Part shown: one piece after another, positions 6,776-15,627 of the stretch
Position numbering within the stretch: position 1 is the stretch's first letter
Layout of the letters: each line of letters begins with the position of its first letter
Assembly (NCBI GenBank): GCA_900550035.1
Contig: URQS01000049.1
Coordinates: forward strand, 1-24,226
DNA: 24,226 nucleotides
Direction of reading: 5' to 3'
Source: an uncultured Prevotella sp.
GTDB lineage: Bacteria > Bacteroidota > Bacteroidia > Bacteroidales > Bacteroidaceae
Made by a program: the position numbers and the translations under genes
The notes under the pieces: generated by a model
The model's database searches: none
The model's input: only the letters and a program-made list of their open reading frames with translations
What the model was told of the DNA's origin: nothing

Positions 6776-9700
6776 ATGCAAACAAACAACAAATTCAAGC
6801 AACCGCGACATTCTGCGATTGCTTTGGCTTTGCCACTCGCCCTGGCAGGAATGACACTCATGCCGCAAGGCATCAACGCCATTCCGTTTCGTTCAGGACT
6901 GGTGCTTCAGCAGTCAGCCACACAAGCTAATGAGACTTTTACGGTCAAGAATGTAGCTCAGATCAATCCGCACACAATCGAGATCAACTACACCGACGGC
7001 CGACAGCTGACCATCGACTTCTACGGCGACAACATTCTGCGAATGTTTCGCGATGACAAGGGTGGGGTGGTGCGCGACCCTGTAGCCACACCGCCAGCCA
7101 AGATACTCACCGAATTTGCACGTCGTGCCACCGGTCATCTTAGCGCTATTGACGTTGACGGCACATTGCAGATAACCACACCTGCCGTAAGCGTCAACAT
7201 CGACAAGCATACAGGCAACATGAACATTGTCGACCTGCGTACAGGCAAGACCGTTATTGAGAACCTTACACCAGCCAAGATTGACAACGGAAGCACATCA
7301 GTCACCATGCGTCAGCACGATGGCGAGTATTTCTATGGAGGTGGTGTGCAGAACGGTCGTTTCTCGCATCGTGGCGAGAGCATTGCCATTGAGAACACCA
7401 ACAGCTGGGTTGACGGTGGCGTAGCGTCGCCCACACCGTTCTACTGGAGTACGGGTGGCTATGGAGTGATGTGGAATACGTTCCGTCCGGGACGTTACGA
7501 CTTCGGTCACGACACTCCGGGCGAGGTACGTCTGCAGCACTCTGAGGACTATCTCGACATGTTTGTAATGCTCGACGCGACTCCCGTTCAGTTGCTCAAC
7601 GACTTCTATCAGCTCACGGGCAACCCCGTTCTGATGCCGAAGTTCGGATTTTACGAAGGTCATTTGAATGCCTACAACCGCGACTATTGGAAGGAAGACA
7701 AGAACGGAGCGATGGTGTTTGAGGATGGCAAAATGTATAAGGAAAGCCAGAAGGACAACGGCGGAACGAAGGAGAGCCTGAACGGCGAGAAGAACAACTA
7801 TCAGTTCTCTGCACGTGCTGCCATCGACCGCTACGTCAACAACGATATGCCACTCGGATGGTTCCTCCCCAATGACGGATATGGAGCCGGTTACGGACAG
7901 ACAGGTTCGCTCGACGGCAACATAGACAACCTGCGTCAGTTTGGCGACTATGCCCGTTCGAAGGGCGTTGAGATAGGTCTGTGGACACAGAGCGACCTTC
8001 ATCCCAAGGCTGGAGTAGAACCTCTGTTGCAGCGCGACATCGTTAAGGAGGTGCGCGATGCTGGAGTGAGAGTGCTGAAGACCGACGTGGCATGGGTAGG
8101 CTACGGCTATTCGTTCGGATTGAACGGTGTAGCTGACGTGGCTCAGGTCATGCCTTACTACGGATCGAATGCTCGTCCGTTCATCATTACGCTCGACGGC
8201 TGGGCAGGAACCCAACGCTATGCCACCGTATGGAGCGGCGACCAGACCGGAGGCGACTGGGAATACATACGCTTCCATATCCCTACATTCATTGGTTCGG
8301 GTCTGTCGGGACAGCCCAACATCACGAGCGACATGGACGGAATTTTCGGAGGCAAGAACGTTCCGGTGAATGTGCGCGAGTTCCAGTGGAAGACCTTCAC
8401 ACCGATGCAGCTCAACATGGACGGTTGGGGAGCCAATCCCAAGTATCCGCATATACTCGGCGAGCCGGCTACAAGCATCAACCGCTCTTATCTGAAGCTT
8501 AAGTCGATGCTCATGCCGTACACCTATACCATAGCCCATGAAGCTATTGACGGCAAACCGATGATACGCGCCATGTTCCTCGACTATCCCAACGACTACA
8601 CCCACGGCACCAAGACCGAGTATCAGTTTATGTTCGGTCCGTCGATGCTCATAGCTCCTATATACAAGGAGACACGTGTCGACAAGGAGGGCAACGACAT
8701 ACGCAACGGCATCTATCTGCCCGAGGGCACATGGATTGACTACTGGAACGGCGATGCATACAAAGGTGGACGCATCGTCAACGAGTATGACACTCCGTTG
8801 TGGAAGATTCCGGTGTTCGTCAAGGCCGATGCCATCATACCGATGACCAATCCTAACAACAACCCGTCGCAGATACGTCAGGACTATCGTGCTTATGAAA
8901 TCTATGCTTCTGCCAACGGAACTTCAGCCTTCAAGGAGTATGACGACGACGGCAATACAACCGAGTATTTGCATGGCGACGGTGTGACAACCGACGTAAG
9001 CGTATGCACCGACGGCAAGGGACGCATGCATGTTGACATCGACCGTGCCTTGGACATGTACAACGGATATGAAGCCGAGAAACTCACCGAACTGCGTGTC
9101 AACGTGACACGTGCTCCGAAGAAGGTAACGGCAAAGGTAGGCAAGACTAATGTCAAGCTCACGGCTGTGCAGTCGCTTGCCGACTTTAAGAAGGGCGACA
9201 ACGTATACTTCTACGATGCCGAACCTAACCTCAACCGCTTCTCTACTCCTGGCACAGATGCAGCAAAGGTTGTAATTAAGAAGAACCCTCAGCTGCTCGT
9301 CAAGATTCAGAAGACCAATGTCAAGGACAATGCCATTGCTGTAACTATAGACGGATTCGAATTCAACACTGCCGGACGTATGCTCACACATAGCGGCGCC
9401 CTCACTGCTCCTGAGGCTCAGATAGCCAAGGATGGTTGTGGCGTGTTCGAACTCACTCCTTCGTGGCTCCCGCAGGCAAATGCCGACTATTACGAGATAG
9501 AATACGACGGCATGCTGTATTCTACCATACGCGGAACACAGTTCAGCATCGACCAGCTTCAGCCCGAAACGGAGTATAGCATGAAGGTGCGCGCAGTCAA
9601 TCGCGATGGAGCATCCGACTGGACTACTGTCAAGGGCAAGACCCTCAACAATCCGCTCGAGTTTGCTATCAAGGGCATCAAGGCACAGACTTCGTTCCAG

Positions 9701-10678
9701 GATCAGCCCGGACAGAAGATTGCGAAGATGTTCGACTTCGACAAGAAGACCTCATGGCACTCGCAATGGGGTAAGGGCGAGGCTATTCCGGGCGATGTGA
9801 CAATCGACCTGCGTTCGGTAAACAAGCTCGACCGTATGGAATACATTCCGCGCGAGGATGCCGGCAACGGCACAATCATGGAAGGAACTATCTCTTATAG
9901 TATGGATCGCCAGAAGTGGTCTACACCGGTTCCGTTCGTATGGAATGCCGACAATAGCACTAAGACATTCACGTTCGAAGGCAATCCGGAGGCTCGTTAT
10001 GTGCAGATGCACCTGACCAAGGCCGTTGGCAACTTCGCTTCTGGTCGTGCCATGTATATCTATAAGGTGGCAGGAAGCCAGAGCGTGCTGCAGGGCGACA
10101 TCAATCACGACAACCGCATCGACGAGAACGACCTCACCTCGTATATGAACTACACCGGACTAAGACGTGGCGACAGCGACTTCGACTATGTAAGTGCGGG
10201 CGACATCAACCAGAACGGACTCATCGACGCATACGACATATCGTGCGTGTCTAACGAACTCGATGGCGGAGTATATCCCAAGAACGACCATTGTTCGGGT
10301 TCGCTTGTGCTCACACCGAGCCGCACCACATTCGCCGCAGGCGACGTTATAGAGCTGAAGGTGCAGGGCAAGGCGCTCCACTGGGTCAATGCACTCAGCT
10401 TCGCATTGCCTTACAACACCGACGAGCTGGAATATGCAGGCATCGAACTGCTCAACATGAAGGAACTGGTGAACCTCACCTACGACCGTCTGCATACCAA
10501 TGGACAGAAGGAACTGTTGCCTACATTCGTCAACCGTGGCAATAACTTCCTGCTCGACGAGGGCGACAGCGACCTCTTCGTCCTGAAGTTCAAGGCCAAG
10601 AAGGCTGGCAAGTTCACGCTGAAGATGAAGGACGGCATGCTCGTCGACCGCAATCTCGGCACTACATTGTTGAAGTAA
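6776..10678 (+). CDS. secreted multidomain GH31 glycoside hydrolase (possible alpha-N-acetylgalactosaminidase subgroup)
   Basis: A 1300-residue exported retaining alpha-glycosidase. Order: signal peptide to about residue 35; GH31 N-terminal beta domain (about 55-270); catalytic barrel with nucleophile Asp437 in LKTDVAWVGYGY and likely acid/base Asp489 in WSGDQTGG; C-terminal beta domains; an FN3 domain (about 880-962); a discoidin/F5-8C-like module (963-1098); two dockerin-like calcium repeats (1107-1165, DINHDNRIDEND and DINQNGLIDAYD); and a cohesin-like beta domain to the end. WSGDQTGG and SDMDGIFGG differ from the usual alpha-glucosidase WSGDN and GADIGGF. With the short 52-residue spacing of the two aspartates they recall, from memory, the GH31 alpha-GalNAc-ases of mucin-using gut bacteria. 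That substrate is inference; other alpha-linked sugars are possible. It stands alone, with no SusC/SusD pair nearby. Confidence 0.9.
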   Translation: MQTNNKFKQPRHSAIALALPLALAGMTLMPQGINAIPFRSGLVLQQSATQANETFTVKNVAQINPHTIEINYTDGRQLTIDFYGDNILRMFRDDKGGVVRDPVATPPAKILTEFARRATGHLSAIDVDGTLQITTPAVSVNIDKHTGNMNIVDLRTGKTVIENLTPAKIDNGSTSVTMRQHDGEYFYGGGVQNGRFSHRGESIAIENTNSWVDGGVASPTPFYWSTGGYGVMWNTFRPGRYDFGHDTPGEVRLQHSEDYLDMFVMLDATPVQLLNDFYQLTGNPVLMPKFGFYEGHLNAYNRDYWKEDKNGAMVFEDGKMYKESQKDNGGTKESLNGEKNNYQFSARAAIDRYVNNDMPLGWFLPNDGYGAGYGQTGSLDGNIDNLRQFGDYARSKGVEIGLWTQSDLHPKAGVEPLLQRDIVKEVRDAGVRVLKTDVAWVGYGYSFGLNGVADVAQVMPYYGSNARPFIITLDGWAGTQRYATVWSGDQTGGDWEYIRFHIPTFIGSGLSGQPNITSDMDGIFGGKNVPVNVREFQWKTFTPMQLNMDGWGANPKYPHILGEPATSINRSYLKLKSMLMPYTYTIAHEAIDGKPMIRAMFLDYPNDYTHGTKTEYQFMFGPSMLIAPIYKETRVDKEGNDIRNGIYLPEGTWIDYWNGDAYKGGRIVNEYDTPLWKIPVFVKADAIIPMTNPNNNPSQIRQDYRAYEIYASANGTSAFKEYDDDGNTTEYLHGDGVTTDVSVCTDGKGRMHVDIDRALDMYNGYEAEKLTELRVNVTRAPKKVTAKVGKTNVKLTAVQSLADFKKGDNVYFYDAEPNLNRFSTPGTDAAKVVIKKNPQLLVKIQKTNVKDNAIAVTIDGFEFNTAGRMLTHSGALTAPEAQIAKDGCGVFELTPSWLPQANADYYEIEYDGMLYSTIRGTQFSIDQLQPETEYSMKVRAVNRDGASDWTTVKGKTLNNPLEFAIKGIKAQTSFQDQPGQKIAKMFDFDKKTSWHSQWGKGEAIPGDVTIDLRSVNKLDRMEYIPREDAGNGTIMEGTISYSMDRQKWSTPVPFVWNADNSTKTFTFEGNPEARYVQMHLTKAVGNFASGRAMYIYKVAGSQSVLQGDINHDNRIDENDLTSYMNYTGLRRGDSDFDYVSAGDINQNGLIDAYDISCVSNELDGGVYPKNDHCSGSLVLTPSRTTFAAGDVIELKVQGKALHWVNALSFALPYNTDELEYAGIELLNMKELVNLTYDRLHTNGQKELLPTFVNRGNNFLLDEGDSDLFVLKFKAKKAGKFTLKMKDGMLVDRNLGTTLLK

Positions 10679-10694
10679 TTAGAACACAATGCAT

Positions 10695-10730
10695 CCTGCT
10701 CCTCTCCATATGGGGGAGGAGCGGGCTTAT
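10695..10730 (+). terminator. hairpin after the GH31 gene
   Basis: CCTGCTCCTCTCC and GGGGAGGAGCGGG pair over 13 positions, two of them G-U, around a short ATATG loop, starting 17 bases after the GH31 stop. A weak U-containing run follows. Probably the GH31 transcription terminator. Confidence 0.6.
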
Positions 10731-10831
10731 CTTACTGTTGCAAACATCTTAAACAATGGCGTAAAACACAAAATCAGAATAAAAGTTGTTAAATGTTTGC
10801 ATGGTATGCACCATATTAATATTAATGTTGG

Positions 10832-10839
10832 TAACTTTG
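10832..10839 (+). promoter_or_regulatory. putative -7 promoter element of the RND efflux operon
   Basis: TAACTTTG matches TAnnTTTG in a context (ATGTTGGTAACTTTGC) common to Bacteroidota promoters. It is 165 bases upstream of the adaptor ATG, leaving a long leader. A -33 TTTG at the usual spacing is not evident. The last base overlaps the 17-bp inverted repeat at 10839-10880. Confidence 0.5.
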
Positions 10840-10884
10840 CAGTCGGAAAACTTAATCAGTGGGTTAAGTTTTCCGACTGCTTTT
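10839..10884 (+). terminator. perfect 17-bp hairpin with T-run ahead of the efflux operon
   Basis: Arms GCAGTCGGAAAACTTAA (10839-10855) and its exact complement (10864-10880) enclose an 8-base loop and are followed by TTTT. By shape it is a strong intrinsic terminator. Because a promoter-like TAACTTTG ends at its first base, it could instead be a repressor-binding dyad at the transcript start or an early attenuator. The rest of the 325-base gap 10679-11003 is AT-rich without a credible gene. Confidence 0.6.
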
Positions 10885-11003
10885 GTATAGTCCGGTCCGT
10901 ATGGCAGGATATATACTCTATATACACAATATATTAATTAGGGATAAACAGATAGTAAAGTAAATAAATCGCAAGACAAAAAAATTTATAGTAAAACATA
11001 GGT

Positions 11004-12206
11004 ATGAATAAAACAAAGATTTTACTGATTGCAGTTTTGACTGTAGTGCTCGCCTCTTGTGGTGGCGGCAAGAGTGGCGGTAAGCCTAACTTCGGCGACA
11101 ACGAGTACGCCGTACGTACTGTGCAGGGTCAGAATGCTGACCTCCAGACCACTTATCCCGCAACAATCAAGGGTGTTCAGGACGTTGAGATTCGTCCGAA
11201 AGTTTCAGGCTTCATCACCAAGCTCTGTGTCAAGGAAGGTCAGCAGGTAAAGGCTGGTCAGCTCCTCTTCGTCATCGACAACGTTACATACGCTGCCGCT
11301 GTACGTCAGGCAAGGGCTGCCGTGAACGCTGCCAAGGCTCAGCTCAACACTGCCCGTCTTACATACAACAACTCTGAGAAGCTCTTTAAGAACAATGTTA
11401 TCGGTTCGTACGAGCTTCAGTCGTCTAAGAATTCAATGGAGAGCGCTGCCGCTCAGCTCGCTCAGGCTGAGGCTGCTTATGTTTCAGCCAAGCAGAACCT
11501 TAACTTCTGCTACGTTACAAGTCCTGCCAATGGTGTTGTAGGCGACCTGCCTTACCGTGTAGGTGCACTCGTTAGCGCATCATCACAGCAGCCTCTTACA
11601 ACCGTTTCCAACAACTCTACAATGCAGGTGTACTTCTCAATGACCGAGAAGGACCTCCTCGATATGACCAAGACAGCCGGTGGCGTCAGCGCAGCCATCT
11701 CAAGCTATCCTGCCGTAAAGCTCCAGCTTGCCGACGGTTCTATCTACAATCATCCGGGCAAGGTGGCTACCGTGAGTGGTGTCATCGATCCTACAACAGG
11801 CTCTGTTTCAATGCGTGCCGACTTCCCCAACCCCGAGCGCGTGCTCAAGTCGGGTGCTTCGGGCTCAATCGTAGTGCCTCACACCGCTACTTCAGCCGTT
11901 ATTGTTCCGCAGGACGCTGTAGTTGAGGTACAGGACAAGCACTTCGTATATGTAGTAGGCAAGGACAACAAGGTGAAGTATACTCCGGTAGAAATCAATT
12001 CGCAGAACGACGGCAAGAACTATATCATCACTTCTGGTCTTCACATCGGCGACCGCTTCGTAGTGAACGGAGTGTCGTCGCTCCAGGACGGTATGGAAAT
12101 CAAGCCCCTCACCGAGGCTCAGTATGCCGACAAACTGAAGAAGACCGAGGAACTGGGCGAGGCTCAGGGCGACCTTGGCAAGCTTAAGAAGGCATTCGGA
12201 AAATAA
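11004..12206 (+). CDS. RND efflux periplasmic adaptor (membrane fusion) lipoprotein, AcrA/MexA-like
   Basis: A 400-residue lipoprotein that links the inner-membrane pump to the outer-membrane channel. The signal peptide ends in the lipobox LASC with lipidated Cys19. Then come the first half of the barrel-sandwich (lipoyl) domain (VEIRPKVSGFITKLCVKEGQQ), a coiled-coil hairpin rich in Ala/Gln/Lys (about residues 95-165), the second lipoyl half (YVTSPANGVVGDL), a beta-barrel domain, and a membrane-proximal domain (VVPHTATSAVIVPQDAVVEV). Length is typical. It is the first gene of a three-gene operon but is separated from the pump gene by 154 bases of low-complexity repeat. The drug or metabolite exported cannot be read from the sequence. 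No local TetR-type regulator is present. Confidence 0.93.
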   Translation: MNKTKILLIAVLTVVLASCGGGKSGGKPNFGDNEYAVRTVQGQNADLQTTYPATIKGVQDVEIRPKVSGFITKLCVKEGQQVKAGQLLFVIDNVTYAAAVRQARAAVNAAKAQLNTARLTYNNSEKLFKNNVIGSYELQSSKNSMESAAAQLAQAEAAYVSAKQNLNFCYVTSPANGVVGDLPYRVGALVSASSQQPLTTVSNNSTMQVYFSMTEKDLLDMTKTAGGVSAAISSYPAVKLQLADGSIYNHPGKVATVSGVIDPTTGSVSMRADFPNPERVLKSGASGSIVVPHTATSAVIVPQDAVVEVQDKHFVYVVGKDNKVKYTPVEINSQNDGKNYIITSGLHIGDRFVVNGVSSLQDGMEIKPLTEAQYADKLKKTEELGEAQGDLGKLKKAFGK

Positions 12207-12360
12207 ATTTTGAGTTTTGAGTGTTGATTTTTGAATTGTCGGCTTTGCCGATTAGGAATTGTTCAATGTTGAATTAAGAATTCATAACTCAAAAATGAAA
12301 AACTCAAAATTGCCCTTGGCAATAACTCAAAATTCAAAATTCAAAATTTAAAAATAGATT
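12207..12360. repeat. AT-rich low-complexity repeat inside the efflux operon
   Basis: The 154 bases between adaptor and pump genes consist of iterated words of the TTTTGAGT / AATTCAAAA / ACTCAAAA type on both strands. Two small GC-richer palindromes are embedded: TCGGCTTTGCCGA near 12239 and ATTGCCCTTGGCAAT near 12308. The opening TTTTGAG run is complementary to the closing CTCAAAA/TTCAAAA run, so the spacer could fold on itself. A related spacer lies at 17014-17195. No promoter consensus or open frame is convincing. Confidence 0.7.
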
Positions 12361-15300
12361 ATGAAATTAGATAGATTTATCAAGCGCCCGGTGCTTTCTA
12401 CGGTGATTTCTATCCTCGTAGTCATCCTGGGTGTACTCGGCCTGGTGTCGCTGCCTATCGAGCAGTACCCTAACATGGCGCCTCCTACTATCATGGTGCG
12501 TGCCGCTTACACCGGTGCCAACTCACAGACCGTGCTCAACTCGGTGCTCGCACCGCTGGAGGAGTCGATCAACGGTGTTGAGGGTATGACCTACATGACC
12601 TCATCAGCCACCAATGCAGGTTCGGCTTCTATCACCGTTTACTTTAAGCAGGGTATGGATCCTGACATGTGTCAGGTCAACGTACAGAACCGTGTGTCGC
12701 AGGCTTCTGCCTTGTTGCCGGCTGAGGTAACAAAGGCTGGTGTGACCGTTATGAAGCGTCAGTCGTCTACGGTTATCCTCTTCGGTCTTACAGCCGACGA
12801 CGACCGTTATGACGACGAGTTCCTCACCAACTATGCCAACATCAACGTTGTGCCTGCCATCAAGCGTGTCAACGGTGTAGGTGAGTGTCAGTGCTTCTCG
12901 CAGAAGGACTACACCATGCGCCTATGGATTGACCCCGTGAAGATGAAGAGCTACGGCTTGATACCTTCCGACCTCACTGGCGTGCTCGCACAGCAGAACA
13001 TCGAGGCCGCTCCGGGTTCGGTAGGCGAGACGAGCGACAATCAGTATGAGTATACATTCCGCTATAGAGGTCGTCTGCAGACTCCTGAGGAGTTCGGCGA
13101 CATGATTATCAAGTCTACTCAGGACGGTCAGACCATCCGTGTTAAGGATGTGGCACGCGTAGAGATGGGTGCCCTCTCGTATACTGTAGAGTCAAAGAAC
13201 AACGGCAAGCCTTCTGTAACCATGATGGTGACACAGACTGCCGGCTCTAACGCTACTGAGATTGCCACCAACATCAAGAAGCTCCTCAAGGAGCAGGAGG
13301 CAACAATGCCGCCGGGAATCCACTTCGACATCATGCAGGACGTAACGGAGTTCCTCTTCGCATCTATCGAAGACCTTATCAAGACTCTGTGCGAGGCGTT
13401 CATCCTCGTGTTCATCGTGGTGTACGTATTCCTTCAGGACTGGCGCTCAACACTTATCCCGTTGATTGCCGTGCCGGTGTCGTTGATCGGTACATTCTTC
13501 TTCCTTTACGTGTTCGGCTTCTCGCTCAACTTGCTGACACTCGCCGCACTTGTGCTTGCCATCGCCATTGTGGTCGATGATGCCATTGTGGTTGTCGAGG
13601 CGGTGCATGCCAAGCTCGACCTCGGATACAAGTCGGCACGACTGGCATCTATCGACGCCATGAACGAGATTTCGGGTGCCATCATCTCCATCACCCTCGT
13701 TATGGCATCGGTGTTCATCCCCGTGTCGTTCATGGGTGGTACGTCAGGTGCCTTCTATCGTGAGTTCGGTATCACCATGGCCATCTCTATCATCATCTCT
13801 GCTCTTAACGCCTTGACACTTTCGCCGGCTCTTTGTGCTATCTTGCTGAAGCCGAAGGACGAGCACGGCAAGGAGCGCAAGATGACCGTGATAGACCGTT
13901 TCCACGCTTCGTTCAACGCTGCTTATGGCAAGGTTCAGGAGAAGTATACCAAGGGAGTTCGCCGTATCGTAGAGCGTCCTATCATCGCTATAGCTACTGT
14001 GATTGTCGCTATTGCCGGAATGGCAGTGCTTATGGGAACCACCAAGACCGGTCTTGTGCCTGACGAGGATACAGGTACCGTATTCTGTACAGTCTCTACA
14101 CCTCCGGGAACTTCAATGAAGAAGACCAACGAGGTGATGGACCAGGTAGACCGCATGCTCGCTACCAACCCCGCCATTGCCAGTCGTATGCGTATTACCG
14201 GTTACAACTTCATCGCAGGTCAGGGCTCTAACCAGGGTACGTTCATCGTTAAGCTCAAGAGCTTTGAGGAGCGTCAGAAGGAAGAGGGACCGCTGAAGTA
14301 TATCGGCGTACACAACCTGGGTTCTACAATGGTGCTCGGCATGATATACAAGCAGACCGCTGCCATCAAGGGAGCGCAGATTCTCGCCTTCCAGCCGCCT
14401 ATGGTGCAGGGCTTCTCAGCCACCAACGGTATGACATTCTCAATGCAGGACCGCACTGGTGGTGACGTGAACAAGTTCTACGACATCACAAAGAGCTTCA
14501 TCGACGAGCTCAACAAGCGTCCGGAGATTTCGAACGCCATGACATCATACAACACCAAGTATCCGCAGTATAAGATTGATGTTGACGTGGCTAAGTGTAA
14601 GCAGAGCGGCATCGACCCGTCTTCAGTGCTCTCGACAATGCAGGGCTACTACGGCGGTATGTATGCGTCAAACTTCAACTCTTACGGTAAGCTCTATCGT
14701 GTATACATCCAGGCAGCACCCGAAAACCGTGCCGACTTGAAGAGTCTCGACAACATCTACGTGCGCACATCGGCTGGCGAGATGGCTCCAATCAAGGAGT
14801 ATGTCAACCTGAGCCGTGTATATGGTCCGCAGGAGATTGACCGTTTCAACCTCTTCACATCAATCAACGTTAACGCATCGGCAGCCGAGGGCTACTCTAC
14901 TGGTGACGCCATCAACGCCATGGCAGAGGTTGCCAAGACCTCGTTGCCGGCAGGTTACACCTACGAGTTCTCTGGTCTGACACGTACCGAGCAGGAGTCT
15001 TCCAACTCTACAGCTATCGTGTTCGTGCTCTGCTTGACCTTCGTTTACTTGATTCTTTCGGCACAGTACGAGTCATATCTGCTGCCTCTGTCGGTAATTC
15101 TCTCAATTCCGTTCGGTCTTGCGGGAGCCTTCCTCTTCGTCAACATGTTTGGCAAGAACAACGACATCTACATGCAGATTGCGCTCATCATGCTTATGGG
15201 TCTTCTGGCAAAGAACGCCATCCTTATCGTACAGTTCGCTCTTGAGCGTCGACAGACGGGTATGGCTATCTCATGGTCGGCAGTTCTCGGTGCTTCTGCC

Positions 15301-15612
15301 CGTCTGCGTCCTATCTTGATGACTTCATTGGCTATGATTATCGGTCTTCTGCCATTGCTCATGCCGTGGGGTGTAGGCTACAACGGTAACATGACACTTG
15401 GTTCGGCAGCCGTAGGCGGTATGCTCATCGGTATGCTTTGCCAGATTATGATAGTTCCGGCTCTGTTCTATATCTTCCAGACTCTGCAGGAGAAGATCAA
15501 GCCTATCGAGTTTGAGAACGACTCAGCCAACGTCGATTCAGAGATTCGTCAGTACACCAACCCGTATGTGGCAGGTGCTTTGCACGATCAGATAGACAAG
15601 AAAACGAAGTAA
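12361..15612 (+). CDS. RND multidrug efflux pump, HAE1/AcrB-like
   Basis: A 1083-residue inner-membrane proton antiporter that exports hydrophobic compounds through the adjacent adaptor and channel. It starts with the canonical FIKRPVLSTVISILVVILG first helix and LPIEQYPNMAPP. The proton-relay pair Asp406-Asp407 is in AIAIVVDDAIVVVEAV (helix 4), and the partner lysine Lys951 is in LLAKNAILIVQFALE (helix 10). GASARLRPILMTSLAMIIG in the C-terminal helical set is a further family motif. Two repeated halves with large periplasmic loops and about twelve helices are present, and the length is normal. The FxGxSGxxxREFGI-like motif appears as FMGGTSGAFYREFGITM. It is 15 bases from the next gene, so co-transcription is expected. 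Confidence 0.96.
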   Translation: MKLDRFIKRPVLSTVISILVVILGVLGLVSLPIEQYPNMAPPTIMVRAAYTGANSQTVLNSVLAPLEESINGVEGMTYMTSSATNAGSASITVYFKQGMDPDMCQVNVQNRVSQASALLPAEVTKAGVTVMKRQSSTVILFGLTADDDRYDDEFLTNYANINVVPAIKRVNGVGECQCFSQKDYTMRLWIDPVKMKSYGLIPSDLTGVLAQQNIEAAPGSVGETSDNQYEYTFRYRGRLQTPEEFGDMIIKSTQDGQTIRVKDVARVEMGALSYTVESKNNGKPSVTMMVTQTAGSNATEIATNIKKLLKEQEATMPPGIHFDIMQDVTEFLFASIEDLIKTLCEAFILVFIVVYVFLQDWRSTLIPLIAVPVSLIGTFFFLYVFGFSLNLLTLAALVLAIAIVVDDAIVVVEAVHAKLDLGYKSARLASIDAMNEISGAIISITLVMASVFIPVSFMGGTSGAFYREFGITMAISIIISALNALTLSPALCAILLKPKDEHGKERKMTVIDRFHASFNAAYGKVQEKYTKGVRRIVERPIIAIATVIVAIAGMAVLMGTTKTGLVPDEDTGTVFCTVSTPPGTSMKKTNEVMDQVDRMLATNPAIASRMRITGYNFIAGQGSNQGTFIVKLKSFEERQKEEGPLKYIGVHNLGSTMVLGMIYKQTAAIKGAQILAFQPPMVQGFSATNGMTFSMQDRTGGDVNKFYDITKSFIDELNKRPEISNAMTSYNTKYPQYKIDVDVAKCKQSGIDPSSVLSTMQGYYGGMYASNFNSYGKLYRVYIQAAPENRADLKSLDNIYVRTSAGEMAPIKEYVNLSRVYGPQEIDRFNLFTSINVNASAAEGYSTGDAINAMAEVAKTSLPAGYTYEFSGLTRTEQESSNSTAIVFVLCLTFVYLILSAQYESYLLPLSVILSIPFGLAGAFLFVNMFGKNNDIYMQIALIMLMGLLAKNAILIVQFALERRQTGMAISWSAVLGASARLRPILMTSLAMIIGLLPLLMPWGVGYNGNMTLGSAAVGGMLIGMLCQIMIVPALFYIFQTLQEKIKPIEFENDSANVDSEIRQYTNPYVAGALHDQIDKKTK

Positions 15613-15627
15613 CAAATAGACGAAACA

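Noticed and set aside
6552..6785. 77-codon minus-strand open frame between gltA and GH31
   Set aside because: The region is AT-rich divergent promoter DNA, and the frame crosses both -7 elements with no domain or start signal.
7298..8605. 435-codon minus-strand open frame opposite the GH31 gene
   Set aside because: It lies wholly within the GH31 catalytic domain on the other strand and shows no domain or start signal.
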